Numbered from the stretch's first letter, positions 9,324 to 18,103 are shown. The stretch is 47,793 bases of DNA from Alcanivorax jadensis T9 (GCF_000756655.1 NZ_ARXU01000018.1:1-47793); one strand, 5' to 3'. Translations and numbers: made by a program. The notes: generated by a model from the letters alone, not told the origin.

Positions 9324-11059
9324 GCTACGCTGCTGGGCGCGAGCATTTCCTCCAGTTTTGCGGTCAGGGTATCAGCGGCAACCGGCTTGAACAGCACATC
9401 GATGTCATCAGGCAGAGTCTGGATAAAATCCGGATTGGTGTTGCCGGTAATGATGAGTGTTGGCACGGGCTGACGAAATAAGGCGGTGACAGCTTCGATC
9501 ACCGAGCCAGCATTGGTATGCGGCCCAATCTGATCATCGGTGATCACCACTGACGGCGGTGAACCGCGCTCTTTCAGTGCCTGCATGGCCGGTTCCAGTG
9601 CATGGTGAGCAGATACCGTTGCGCCCAGGCTGCCCAGCAACCCGCTCAGGGCTTCCGTGACGCGTTTGTCATCATCTATCAACAGCACTGTCAGTGTTTC
9701 AAACAGCGGCAGCGCATTGACCACGTTGTCAGCGGGCGGCGGCAGGCAGGTGGCCGCCGCCGGTAACGTCAAGGTGAAGGTGGTGCCTTCCCCCTTCCGA
9801 GACCGCATTTGCACCGGGATCTCGCACAGGGCACCCAGCCGGCTGACAATGGCCAAGCCCAACCCCAGTCCGTTCTGGATCGAACGTTGGTCATTGTCTA
9901 TCTGCATGAATTCCTCAAACACGTCAGACTGGTAAATGTCGTCAATGCCGATGCCGGTATCCTCGATGTCCAGCAACAATTGTTTGTCTTGCTGCCGGGC
10001 GACGATACGGATATGGCCCTGTTCGGTGTACTTGAGGGCATTACTGACCAGGTTGCGAACAATGCGGGCGAACATGATGCCATCGGTGAAAATATGCTGG
10101 CCGGCCAGGTTTTCGATGATCACCGTCAATTGCTTGGCGCTTGCCTGGGGGCGTACCTCATCAAGGATCGGCTGCAGGGTATTGAGCAGATTGATAATAC
10201 GCTTACGCGGTTTCAGTCGCTGTGACTGCAAGCGTGACAGCATGAGCAAGTGCCCCAGCAGTTCATTGCAGGAGGCAATGGCGGTATCCAGTTTGGCGAC
10301 GATCTCGGGTTGTGGGGCGGCATTGTTTTTCAGCATGGCGGCATACAAGGTGGCCGCCTGCAGCGGTTGCCTCAGATCGTGGCTGGCCGCGGCGAGAAAG
10401 CGGGTCTTGCTTTCGCTGGCCTTGCTGGCGCGTTCACTGGCCTGTTCGGCTTCAATGCGCAGGGCAATGGTGCTGATTTGTGAGCGGTGGATGTAAAGGC
10501 TGAACAGCACCATGAAAATCAGATTGATTAGCGGGATCATTTTGATGATCCCGGGCGCCTCCGGTACGTAAACCAGAATAAAGGCCAGCCAGGCCAGATA
10601 GACCGGAGTAATGAAGCCGATAAAAATATCCGGATACACCCCCATGGACACGGACGGAATCGAGGTGGCCACCGACAGGATAACCAGACAGGTCAGCAGG
10701 GTTACCGGCGTGGCCCCTTGCAGGAAGAGATAAGGGAAACTTGACCAGAGCATCGCCCAGATCATGGCCAGGTAGAGGTTTAGTCGATGCCATTTTCGGG
10801 TTTTAGGCGCTTCGTGTTCCCGATGGGCGTTGTAAAACCGGATCAGGAAAAGCGATTGTGCTGCGACACAAAGCAGCACGGTATACCAGCCGATAAAGGG
10901 CGGTTCGGTACGCATCTCCAGAAAAAATAATGGCAGTGCCGCCGCAATAAAAAACGACAGCACCATGCGTGACCCCACCTCTTCCATGAACAGGTTGTGG
11001 CGCTCTTGAAGGATGCGTTCGCGATTTTCCGTCACCGCACGACGAAGGGTTTCTGGCAT
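9320..11059 (-). CDS. Hybrid sensor histidine kinase with C-terminal receiver domain
   Basis: 579-aa inner-membrane kinase. Residues 30-190 contain about six hydrophobic segments with no large periplasmic domain, so it probably senses a membrane or intracellular signal. A short coiled linker (198-218) leads to the HisKA domain with phospho-accepting H227 (SHDLRQP). The ATPase domain shows the N-box NLVSNALKYTEQG (336-348), DTGIGID (367-373) and GLGLGLAIV (397-405). A receiver domain follows at about 456-575 with acidic DDD at 462-464 and D508/D509 as the probable acceptor. Tail-to-tail 4-bp overlap with the response regulator and divergence from the lipoprotein at 11221 suggest a local signalling unit. 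Confidence 0.93.
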   Translation of the reverse strand: MPETLRRAVTENRERILQERHNLFMEEVGSRMVLSFFIAAALPLFFLEMRTEPPFIGWYTVLLCVAAQSLFLIRFYNAHREHEAPKTRKWHRLNLYLAMIWAMLWSSFPYLFLQGATPVTLLTCLVILSVATSIPSVSMGVYPDIFIGFITPVYLAWLAFILVYVPEAPGIIKMIPLINLIFMVLFSLYIHRSQISTIALRIEAEQASERASKASESKTRFLAAASHDLRQPLQAATLYAAMLKNNAAPQPEIVAKLDTAIASCNELLGHLLMLSRLQSQRLKPRKRIINLLNTLQPILDEVRPQASAKQLTVIIENLAGQHIFTDGIMFARIVRNLVSNALKYTEQGHIRIVARQQDKQLLLDIEDTGIGIDDIYQSDVFEEFMQIDNDQRSIQNGLGLGLAIVSRLGALCEIPVQMRSRKGEGTTFTLTLPAAATCLPPPADNVVNALPLFETLTVLLIDDDKRVTEALSGLLGSLGATVSAHHALEPAMQALKERGSPPSVVITDDQIGPHTNAGSVIEAVTALFRQPVPTLIITGNTNPDFIQTLPDDIDVLFKPVAADTLTAKLEEMLAPSSVA

Positions 11060-11126
11060 GGCTGGCAGGTTTGTAAAATGACGACGACCAGTCTAGCCCG
11101 ATTATGACGGCGTGTAAGTGGCTCCC

Positions 11127-11151
11127 GGTGAAATTCACCCATCAGGGTGAA
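11127..11151. promoter_or_regulatory. Operator-like palindrome between kinase and lipoprotein genes
   Basis: TTCACCC-ATCA-GGGTGAA (11134-11151) is a perfect 7-bp inverted repeat. A further half-site GGTGAA (11127-11132) makes a second palindrome, GGTGAA-A-TTCACC, with the left arm. Three phased half-sites in a divergent promoter suggest a dimeric regulator, possibly the neighbouring response regulator (inference). Confidence 0.55.
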
Positions 11152-11220
11152 GAAGCGGCGTTCCCCCCGATGCTCTAATGAGCGTCTCTCTGGGATGAGT
11201 CACTAATCGGGGTAAACGTA

Positions 11221-12771
11221 ATGATCAACAAGCAACTCACTCAACTGGCTGCCGCCATCGGCGTGGCCACCATGATGACCGCCTGTGGTGGCGGTTCTTC
11301 CAGCTCTGGCGGCGGTGGCACCACCGTGGCAGAAGGGGGCAATGGCTTTGTGGTATTTCCTGCGGCTGAAAGCGCCGGCGCCATTGCGGTGCTCCGTGCC
11401 ACGGCAAGGGCGGCGCTTCCCACGGAATACCTTTACAAAACGGACGGTACCCCTGCCGGCACCAGCAAGATTGTTGATGACAATAACAACGGTTTTGAAG
11501 TGGGCCGCTTCGGCAGTGGTTACATGGCGGAGCTGGGCGGCACCTTCTATTTTGCAGGCAAGGACAGCAACGGCGATGTGGAGCTGTGGGCCACCGACGG
11601 CTCCGGTGCGGGGACAGAGCGTGTGGCGGACATCTACGCCAATGGCAGCGCCCAGCCGCACAATATGGTGCCGGCGGCAGGGAAGTTGTTTATGAATGCG
11701 GTGGTGGATGACGCCAGTGGTGTGGGCCGCGAGCTGGTGGTTTTCGATCCTGCTTCCGGTGCGGTAGAAGCACTGACGTCGACTATTGATGGCAGCCCGA
11801 CCAGCAATGATGATCCTGAGTCCCTGACCCCGGTGGATGGCGGCCTGTTCTTCTTTGATCAGGATGCCGGAGATGTCTACTTCACCGATGGTACTGCGGC
11901 AGGAACCGCAAAGATTGCCACCAATAACGGCACCATCACCGGCGGCTCTCTGGCGAAATACCCGGAACTGATTGGCGATGATGATTGGCTGGGATATAAC
12001 GGCAAGCTGCTGTTTACCGGGCGTTTCAACGCCACTGATGCTGAAACCCGCCTTTACGAGCTGGATAAGAATGGCAATATCGAGGAAATTGTCTTTGTTA
12101 ATAACGGCTTCAACGTGCGACTGGATATCACCCAGAATGTGGTGACCAGCAACGGCAAGGTGTATTTCGTTGCGGATGCGGGCGCGAGTGTCCCGGACCT
12201 GCATATCTTCGAATATGATGGCAGTTCCGTCGTTAGACTGACCGGCGGCGAAGGCAGTCGTCCTTATAATGATGACCTGGTAGGCACGTCACTTGGTGTG
12301 TTCATGTACGCGGATCCAGGGTCAACCCCGTATCTTCTGCGCATTGATAACACAAATGGCTCTGCAGGCTCTCCTGCCGCACTGCTTGGTAGCGGAGATT
12401 ACTCCTTCTCTGATGTTCAAGCCTTCTCCATGGTGGAGGCTAACGGTACGGTGTTCTTTGCGGCGGATACCGAGGGCGCCGGTGGCAGTGATTTCGGTAC
12501 CGAACTGTGGAAGACCGATGGCACCTCGCAGGGGACGGAGCTGGTCAAGGATATCAATGATACTGCGGCGGGTGCAGGTTCGGAGCCTTTCCCGCTGGCG
12601 TTTATGTATCAGGTGCCTCCCACCGTGAATGGTGAGCTGGGCAGTAAGTACCTGTTCATTGCGAATGATGGCAGTTCAGGCTTGGAGCCTTGGGTGTCCG
12701 ATGGTTCGGCCACGGGAACGGTTATCCTGAAGGATATCAGCGCTGGAGCGGGTAGCAGCGTGATCGACTGA
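11221..12771 (+). CDS. ELWxTDGT-repeat (hyalin-like) surface lipoprotein
   Basis: 516-aa exported protein. The N-terminus is a lipoprotein signal peptide with a plausible lipobox ending at C22 (MMTAC), followed by a flexible Gly/Ser stretch (23-33). The body contains scattered ELWxTDGT-type repeats: YLYKTDGTPAGTSKIV (70-85), ELWATDGSGAGTERV (121-135), VYFTDGTAAGTAKI, ELWKTDGTSQGTELVKDI and a C-terminal EPWVSDGSATGTVILKDI. Such repeats probably form a beta-propeller or similar beta fold in secreted proteins. It is divergent from the hybrid kinase and ends in a strong terminator. Function unknown; outer-membrane surface attachment is inferred. Confidence 0.82.
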   Translation: MINKQLTQLAAAIGVATMMTACGGGSSSSGGGGTTVAEGGNGFVVFPAAESAGAIAVLRATARAALPTEYLYKTDGTPAGTSKIVDDNNNGFEVGRFGSGYMAELGGTFYFAGKDSNGDVELWATDGSGAGTERVADIYANGSAQPHNMVPAAGKLFMNAVVDDASGVGRELVVFDPASGAVEALTSTIDGSPTSNDDPESLTPVDGGLFFFDQDAGDVYFTDGTAAGTAKIATNNGTITGGSLAKYPELIGDDDWLGYNGKLLFTGRFNATDAETRLYELDKNGNIEEIVFVNNGFNVRLDITQNVVTSNGKVYFVADAGASVPDLHIFEYDGSSVVRLTGGEGSRPYNDDLVGTSLGVFMYADPGSTPYLLRIDNTNGSAGSPAALLGSGDYSFSDVQAFSMVEANGTVFFAADTEGAGGSDFGTELWKTDGTSQGTELVKDINDTAAGAGSEPFPLAFMYQVPPTVNGELGSKYLFIANDGSSGLEPWVSDGSATGTVILKDISAGAGSSVID

Positions 12772-12791
12772 TTCAGGTTGTGAGCAATATC

Positions 12792-12818
12792 AAAGCGGGC
12801 CTCTGGTCCGCTTTTTTT
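12792..12818 (+). terminator. Rho-independent terminator after the ELWxTDGT lipoprotein
   Basis: AAAGCGG...CCGCTTT stem with a GC-rich core and short loop, followed by a run of seven T (12812-12818), 20 bp after the stop codon. Confidence 0.85.
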
Positions 12819-12858
12819 ATGGGCAGGGCCTTGCTCCCAAGTGATTTTGCTAATGATG

Positions 12859-13794
12859 CTATTCGTTGTCGCTACAAATGTTTGAACCAGAAGTATCATG
12901 TTGCCAGATTGTGGCCAGGAAGGATCCGGAAAAATTGTGCCAGATACTGAATAGCGCACCGGGTAGCGCGGCCATGGCACTGAAGTGCTTCACCGCCAGA
13001 GCCACTCCCAGCCCGGAATTCTGCATGCCCACTTCAATGGCGAGGGTGCGGGCGCGCTTTTTATCCAGGCGCAACAGCCGTGCGATGCCGTAGCCGCTGG
13101 CCAGGCCGAGACCGTTGTGGGCCACCACTGCAATAAAGATGGCCATGCCTGCCTGGGCAATGCGCCCCTGGTTCAAGGCCACGATAATCCCGATCACCAC
13201 CACAATGGCGGCCACAGAAACCAGCGGAAAGACATCCCGTAGCGGTGCCAGCTGGCGGGCAAAGCGGGTATTGAGGAAACAGCCTACGGTGACTGGCAGC
13301 AGCACGATTTGCAGCAACGAAATCAGCATGCCATCAATGGGCACCGGGATGCGTTCCCCCAGATACACCCAGGTCAGCAATGGCGTGGCAACCACCGCCA
13401 CCAGGGTAGAGGCAAAGGTAATGGCCACTGACAGAGCTACATCCGCCCGCGCCAGATAGGCGATCACGTTGGACGCGGTGCCGCCAGGACAGGCACCCAC
13501 CAGCACCAGCCCCACCAGTAATTCCTGGGGAAGCTGCAGGGCGATGCCGATGGCAAAGGCGAGCAGCGGCATCAGGCTGTATTGCAGCAGCAGCCCCAGG
13601 CCGATAATGCCCGGCTGGCGTAGCACCCGCTGAAAATCCTCCCAGGTGAGCGACAGGCCCATGCCGAACATGATCAGCATGAGCAATGGCACAATAGCGT
13701 CTTTGCCGCCGACCAGCAGGGCTGGTTGCCAGTAGGCCAGCAGGGAAAACAGCAGGGCCCAGAGCGGGAACAGTTGGGTCATGCGGTTGAGCAT
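12859..13794 (-). CDS. Bile acid:sodium symporter (BASS) family transporter
   Basis: 311-aa inner-membrane protein with about nine to ten hydrophobic segments. Family signatures include LLMLIMFGMGLSLTWEDF, the substrate/sodium-site phrase GACPGGTASNVIAYLARAD near 111-129, and AIEVGMQNSGLGVALA in the second half. BASS proteins move organic anions with sodium; many bacterial members have unknown substrates. ATG at 13794 is preferred over the adjacent in-frame TTG at 13797; AGGCGACC is the only visible ribosome-binding sequence. The final 15 or so residues are Ser/Asn-rich and not transporter-like. Confidence 0.9.
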   Translation of the reverse strand: MLNRMTQLFPLWALLFSLLAYWQPALLVGGKDAIVPLLMLIMFGMGLSLTWEDFQRVLRQPGIIGLGLLLQYSLMPLLAFAIGIALQLPQELLVGLVLVGACPGGTASNVIAYLARADVALSVAITFASTLVAVVATPLLTWVYLGERIPVPIDGMLISLLQIVLLPVTVGCFLNTRFARQLAPLRDVFPLVSVAAIVVVIGIIVALNQGRIAQAGMAIFIAVVAHNGLGLASGYGIARLLRLDKKRARTLAIEVGMQNSGLGVALAVKHFSAMAALPGALFSIWHNFSGSFLATIWQHDTSGSNICSDNE

Positions 13795-13878
13795 CAAGGT
13801 CGCCTGTTCGTTGGGAAAGCGCCCAGTGTAAGCTGTCAGACGAAATCACGCACAGGAGTAAACCGTGAAAGCGGTGAT

Positions 13879-14655
13879 TCAGGAAGAGGTATCCGGCTGT
13901 GGTATTGCGGCGGTAGTGGCCCCTCCCCTATGAATATGGCTTCTGATTGCAGCAGTGTTCTGATTGTTAGCATGGGCTTCCTGCAGCATGTGCAGGGTAA
14001 TGTTGCGGACGGCATGTCGGGAGGATTCGATGTGGCTCTGCAGATGATGCTTGGCATCTTCAGCCTGGCCATTCTCAACGGCCTTGAGGATGGCGGCGTG
14101 TTCGTCATAGGTCGCTGCAATGCGGTCTTGCTGGGTGAAATCCAGGCGCCGGATGATACGCAGTCGTTCGGTAAGATCCTGATGAATGCGTTCCATTTCC
14201 CGGTTGCCCGCGGCGGCGACAAGTTGGCCGTGGAAGTTCTCGTCCATGACACTGACAGCAGGGCCGTCTGTTGGTCTTTCGATGGGTGATAGGCTCCATT
14301 GTTGCTTCAGTTGCTGCAGCGTTTGGTTTGCTGCAGCTCCCCTTGGGAGCTGGCAGAGGGTATCTACTGCTGCGCATTCGAGAACGGTGCGAACACCGTA
14401 GAGTTCTTCGAAATAGCGAAAATCAAACGGTTTCACCTGCCAGCCGCTGCGGAACAGCACATCCACATACGATTCACGCTGTAAACGAAATAACGCTTCG
14501 CGAACTGGGGTGCGTGAGGAGCCCATTTGTTCGGCTATATGGTTTTCGGTGAAACGGTCTCCGGGCAGCAGACGATAATTAAAGATGTCTTGCTTGAGTC
14601 GTATGTATATTTGTTCTGCCAGACTGGGATCTCTGTTGCCGGAATATCGGGTCAT
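13879..14655 (-). CDS. GntR-family regulator (FadR/FCD subfamily)
   Basis: 258-aa regulator. The winged helix spans about 12-75 (RLLPGDRFTENHIAEQMGSSRTPVREAL), followed by an FCD ligand domain from about 85 (YGVRTVLECAAVDTL) with probable metal ligands in DENFHGQLVAAAGN and the late YDEHAAIL and SHIESSRH segments. It lies 40 bp downstream of the allophanate hydrolase gene on the same strand, so the two probably form one operon controlled by this protein. A TTGTACACAA palindrome upstream of the hydrolase is a candidate operator. The last 20 residues are low-complexity. Confidence 0.9.
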   Translation of the reverse strand: MTRYSGNRDPSLAEQIYIRLKQDIFNYRLLPGDRFTENHIAEQMGSSRTPVREALFRLQRESYVDVLFRSGWQVKPFDFRYFEELYGVRTVLECAAVDTLCQLPRGAAANQTLQQLKQQWSLSPIERPTDGPAVSVMDENFHGQLVAAAGNREMERIHQDLTERLRIIRRLDFTQQDRIAATYDEHAAILKAVENGQAEDAKHHLQSHIESSRHAVRNITLHMLQEAHANNQNTAAIRSHIHRGGATTAAIPQPDTSS

Positions 14656-14695
14656 GAGAGTGTCTCCATCTGTTTCACTATGCAGCGGCCTATCC

Positions 14696-16486
14696 TTATC
14701 GGGGAGCGGTCTGATTCAGTGAATCGATATAGTGTTGCCACCCGCCCAGTTCGGTAATGTCGGTGGCGTCGTCGATAGCCCAGGGCTCGCAGATAAACCC
14801 TTTCACCCAGCGACCCTCCACGGTTTCCAGGCTGCCAATGCCCAGCGGGGCGGGGATCAGGCCGACAAAGCTGCCGAAGTGTTCGATGGGCATCTGCCAC
14901 AGTTCGATGGGAATGCTGGTGCCGCCGTCCTTTTCATTGCGGATCAGGCCGGGCTTGGCGGGCACTGTGTTGGCCAGGGCGTAGAGGCGGTAGCAGGGTG
15001 CGGTGTGAGTGGCTTCCAGCAGCACCGCATCACGCTCGGTGAGCTGGCTGTTGAGTGGCATGCCGGTGAGGTGGGCGCCCACTACGGCCACGGTGATGGT
15101 GTTGTCATCGTCAATGGTGGTGGGTGTTTGTGGTGCGGGCAGATCCAGTCCGGTGGCGCCGGCCTGCCAGGGCTGGTGTTGTTGCCAGCGTTGCCCGAAG
15201 TCGGCCAGGGCATGGTCGTGCCAGGCCGGGGCGATCAGGGTGAAGCCACCGGGCAGGCCGTCATCACGAAAGCCGCCGGGTAATGCCAGGGCACACAGGT
15301 CCAGCAGATTGACGAAGTTGGTCCAGGTGCCCAGTTGGCTGTTCAGGGTGATGGGGTCGTTGCGTACTGCGTCGCGGGTGTAGATGCCCGGCGCCGTGGG
15401 TAGCAGCAGAGCATCCACCTCGGTCAGCAGAGTGTCGGACTGTCGCTTGAGTTCGGCGAGCCGGTATTGGGCGCGGAAGCTGTCAACGGCGGTGAGTTGT
15501 GCGGCGGGCTCGAGGATGTTGCGAATAACCGGCAACACCGCGTCGGGCTGCTTGTGCAGCAGGGCTTCGGTGACGGTGAAGCGTTCGGCGACCCAGGGTC
15601 CTTGATAGAGGAGGGCGGCAGCATCCTGCAGCACCATGGTGTCCACGGTAACCAGTTCGGCAATGCGGCTGAGGCTTTCCAGTTGCTGCTCCCAGAGCGC
15701 TTTCGCCCGGGTATCACCGAACCAGGGCAGGTCTTTGGGGATGCCCAGTCGGGGGCGGGACGGAAGCCTGGTGCTTTGTCGAGAGGGTGCCTGGCGACAG
15801 TAGGCATCGTCGCTATCGAACTGGCCGATGATGCGGTAAACGGTCTGGGCGTCTTCCACGTTCAGGGCAAAGACGCTGACACAGTCCAGTGTTCGACAGG
15901 CTGGCACAACACCTTTGGTGCTGGCGGCACCGCGGGTGGGTTTTAGGCCCACGGTATTGGTAAAGGCGGCGGGAATGCGCCCGGAGCCAGCGGTGTCAGT
16001 ACCCAGGGAGAAGGGCACCAGCCCCAGGCTGACACTCACTGCAGACCCGGAACTGGAGCCGCCACTGAGGTAGTCGGGGTTGAACGGGTTGGGCACCTCA
16101 CCATAGGGGGAGCGGGTGCCAACCAGCCCGGTGGCGAACTGATCCAAGTTGGTTTTGCCCACCAGAATCGCGCCGGCCTCGCGCAGTAGTCTGACCACGG
16201 TGGCGTCTTCCTGCGGCGTGTAGGCAAAGGCGGGGCAGGCGGCGGTGGTGGCAATGCCGGCCACATCAATGTTGTCCTTCACCGCAAAGGGAACGCCATA
16301 TAAAGGCAGATCCGGGTCGGTCAGGGCGTTGGCCTGGGCAAGCAGAGAGGACTCGTCCAGCAGGTGAATCCACAGGGCACGCTCGCTGTCGTGCAGCCGC
16401 GTTACCAGTTGTTTCATGGCCTGTACCGGGGTGAGGTCACCGCTGCGGTAGGCCGCCTGCCATTGTTGAAGAGTCCAGCCAATCAT
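14696..16486 (-). CDS. atzF: Allophanate hydrolase
   Basis: 596-aa amidase-signature enzyme that splits allophanate to ammonia and CO2. The N-terminal amidase domain has the Ser-cisSer-Lys triad: K70 (GVPFAVKDNID), cis-Ser around 144-146 (SGGSSSGSAV) and nucleophile S168 (GTDTAGSGRIPAA). The C-terminal domain from about 440 (VAVVGAHLTGMPLNSQL, THTAPCYRLYAL) is specific to allophanate hydrolases. I choose ATG 16486 (MIGWTLQQW); the longer frame to 16546 would translate the operator region. Urea carboxylase, the usual partner, and its associated transport genes are absent nearby. The substrate may come from urea carboxylase elsewhere or from another N-carbamoyl compound. Confidence 0.92.
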   Translation of the reverse strand: MIGWTLQQWQAAYRSGDLTPVQAMKQLVTRLHDSERALWIHLLDESSLLAQANALTDPDLPLYGVPFAVKDNIDVAGIATTAACPAFAYTPQEDATVVRLLREAGAILVGKTNLDQFATGLVGTRSPYGEVPNPFNPDYLSGGSSSGSAVSVSLGLVPFSLGTDTAGSGRIPAAFTNTVGLKPTRGAASTKGVVPACRTLDCVSVFALNVEDAQTVYRIIGQFDSDDAYCRQAPSRQSTRLPSRPRLGIPKDLPWFGDTRAKALWEQQLESLSRIAELVTVDTMVLQDAAALLYQGPWVAERFTVTEALLHKQPDAVLPVIRNILEPAAQLTAVDSFRAQYRLAELKRQSDTLLTEVDALLLPTAPGIYTRDAVRNDPITLNSQLGTWTNFVNLLDLCALALPGGFRDDGLPGGFTLIAPAWHDHALADFGQRWQQHQPWQAGATGLDLPAPQTPTTIDDDNTITVAVVGAHLTGMPLNSQLTERDAVLLEATHTAPCYRLYALANTVPAKPGLIRNEKDGGTSIPIELWQMPIEHFGSFVGLIPAPLGIGSLETVEGRWVKGFICEPWAIDDATDITELGGWQHYIDSLNQTAPR

Positions 16487-16795
16487 TCGTTTGCACACCT
16501 GGTTGTACACAAGTTGGTATGCGGACTTGTGCAAAGGCGGTGCCAAGCCGATAAAAATATTTTAAGTGGCTGTTTTTACAAAAGTTAAATCTCTGATGGC
16601 TGACGTTATCGGCTGCAACCGTCAGGCTGGTATGCGCCACGCTGATGCAGCTGCGCCGTAAGAGTGCAAAAGGTTGCGTGGCGGCAAGTCGCTGCCATTG
16701 CCGGTAACGATGGCGGGAAAAGTGAGGTGCTATTTCCGCTTTTGGCCGTGTGTTGGCAGAGTGGACAAGGATGTCGGATCAAACAGGAGGCGTGC
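16487..16795. promoter_or_regulatory. Divergent promoter region with GntR-type operator candidates
   Basis: A 309-bp gap between atzF and the patatin-like gene. TTGTACACAA (16503-16512) is a perfect TTGT/ACAA palindrome just upstream of the chosen atzF start, and CTTGTGCAAAG (16526-16536) is a related half-symmetric site. FCD-type GntR proteins often bind such TTGT...ACAA elements. A/T-rich 16550-16590 probably holds the atzF promoter. AGGAGG just before 16796 is the patatin gene's ribosome-binding site. No other gene is apparent. Confidence 0.55.
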
Positions 16796-17644
16796 ATGTC
16801 CTCGCGAGCTCTGGTTGTGGAAGGGGGCGCCATGCGCGGCATTTTTGCCGCCGGGGTGCTGGATGCCTTTCTGGAAAAAGATTACCGGGAATTCGATTTT
16901 GCGGTGGGGGTGTCCGCCGGTTCTACCAATCTGATTGGTTACCTGGCCGGAGATCATGGGCGCAGTCGGCACATCATTACCGATCACGCCTGCCGTGCAG
17001 AGTTCATCAACTGGCAGCGCTTTATGAGCGGCGGTCATCTGTGTGACGTGCACTGGTTATGGCATCAATCCTTGCAGGATGTGCCGCTCAGCCTGGGTCG
17101 GCACTGGCAGTCGCAGACGCCGCTATGGGTGGTCACCACCTCGGTGGAAGATGGTGCGCCTCGCTACCATCAGGCGACGCCGGATAATCTGAATGAGATC
17201 ATGACAGCGTCCTGCTCCATTCCTTTTGCCTACCGTCAATTTCCCACGGTGAACGGGCATCCCATGACCGATGGCGGGCTGGGCGATTCCATTCCGGTGC
17301 GTTGGGCCTATGAGCAGGGCGCCAGGGATATCACTGTGGTGCTGTCCCGGCATCAGGGGTATCGCAAGAAGCCCAGCGCGCTGACGCCGTTGCTGAAACC
17401 CTGGGTCAAGGATATGCCGGGGTTGTATGCGGGTATGCTCAAACGCTCGCAAGCCTACAATGACGCGCTGGAATTCATCGATAACCCGCCGGCGGATTGT
17501 CGGATAACCGTGATCGCGCCGGATCGGGATTTTCCCGTGAACCGCTTGACCACCAATGGACAGAAGCTGGAACAGGGCTATTGGCAAGGGCATCAGGCGG
17601 CGTCGGTGGCGCTGGGCGTGCAGCCATTAGAAGCGGTGGGTTAA
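16796..17644 (+). CDS. Patatin-like phospholipase family protein
   Basis: 282-aa putative lipid acyl hydrolase resembling E. coli YjjU. The oxyanion loop GGAMRGIFAAGVLDAF is at 10-25, the nucleophile elbow GVSAGS has S40, and the dyad aspartate lies in MTDGGLGDSIPV near 160. There is no signal peptide, so it is probably cytoplasmic or membrane-associated. ATG 16796 is set by AGGAGG five to six bases upstream; the open frame back to 16664 has no such site. Followed immediately by a hairpin repeat. Confidence 0.9.
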   Translation: MSSRALVVEGGAMRGIFAAGVLDAFLEKDYREFDFAVGVSAGSTNLIGYLAGDHGRSRHIITDHACRAEFINWQRFMSGGHLCDVHWLWHQSLQDVPLSLGRHWQSQTPLWVVTTSVEDGAPRYHQATPDNLNEIMTASCSIPFAYRQFPTVNGHPMTDGGLGDSIPVRWAYEQGARDITVVLSRHQGYRKKPSALTPLLKPWVKDMPGLYAGMLKRSQAYNDALEFIDNPPADCRITVIAPDRDFPVNRLTTNGQKLEQGYWQGHQAASVALGVQPLEAVG

Positions 17645-17646
17645 CT

Positions 17647-17676
17647 GGTGGGTTACGCCCTTCCGGCTAACCCACC
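17647..17676. repeat. GGTGGGTTA...TAACCCACC hairpin repeat
   Basis: Perfect 9-bp arms GGTGGGTTA (17647-17655) and TAACCCACC (17668-17676), followed by CTAC, sit three bases after the patatin stop codon. On the other strand this reads GTAGGGTGGGTTAGC, which I recall as a widespread short intergenic repeat in proteobacteria. The last bases of the window (47772-47780, GTAGGGTGC) resemble its start. Confidence 0.6.
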
Positions 17677-17750
17677 CTACACCAGTCAGGTAAGGTCAGC
17701 GCACGCGCGGCGCTTGCAACGCAATCTGCGGTCTCGAAACCCGGCGGCTT

Positions 17751-17784
17751 TCCATTATCAATTATTCATTATCCATTTTTAATG
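17751..17784. repeat. Single arm of the AATTGATAA word repeat
   Basis: An A/T-rich stretch built from near-tandem words (CCATTATCAATTATTCATTA, then TCCATTTTTAATGG). It matches the arms of the inverted repeat at 27273-27389. It overlaps the last codons and stop of the small secreted protein at 17762-18103. Confidence 0.65.
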
Positions 17785-18103
17785 GTTCTTCACAGCGCCA
17801 CGTCCACGCTTCCAGCTCCATGCGTTGAATGCCGCGATGATGGTTGTCCATCAGAAATACGCGCCGGTCTTTCAATACTGCCCGGTTGCCATCGGCTTTT
17901 TTGACGGCCTTGAACAGTTTCTTTTTGGCGTTGTTTTCGATCCAGGCGTCACTGAAAAACAGCCCCTGGAGTTTGCCGCCGGTTTCTATGGTGACGGTAT
18001 CGCCGGCCTGGCAGCCGCTGGGTGCGGTTTTCAGAAGATAGACCTTGTCGGCCTGGCTGCTTGAGGCCAGTAATAACAGCGCGATACTGAGCAACCTGCG
18101 CAT
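17762..18103 (-). CDS. Small exported protein of unknown function
   Basis: 113 aa with a signal peptide (MRRLLSIALLLLASSSQA, cleavage near residue 18) and a mature domain of about 95 residues. Two cysteines remain (CQAGD and WRCEEP) and could form a disulfide in the periplasm. I do not recognise the family. The C-terminal residues KMDNE and the stop are encoded by the A/T-rich word repeat, so the native end may have been replaced or extended. It lies 17 bp downstream of the aldo/keto reductase start region's stop side on the same strand as the following pair of redox genes, so it may be the last gene of that transcript. Confidence 0.65.
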   Translation of the reverse strand: MRRLLSIALLLLASSSQADKVYLLKTAPSGCQAGDTVTIETGGKLQGLFFSDAWIENNAKKKLFKAVKKADGNRAVLKDRRVFLMDNHHRGIQRMELEAWTWRCEEPLKMDNE

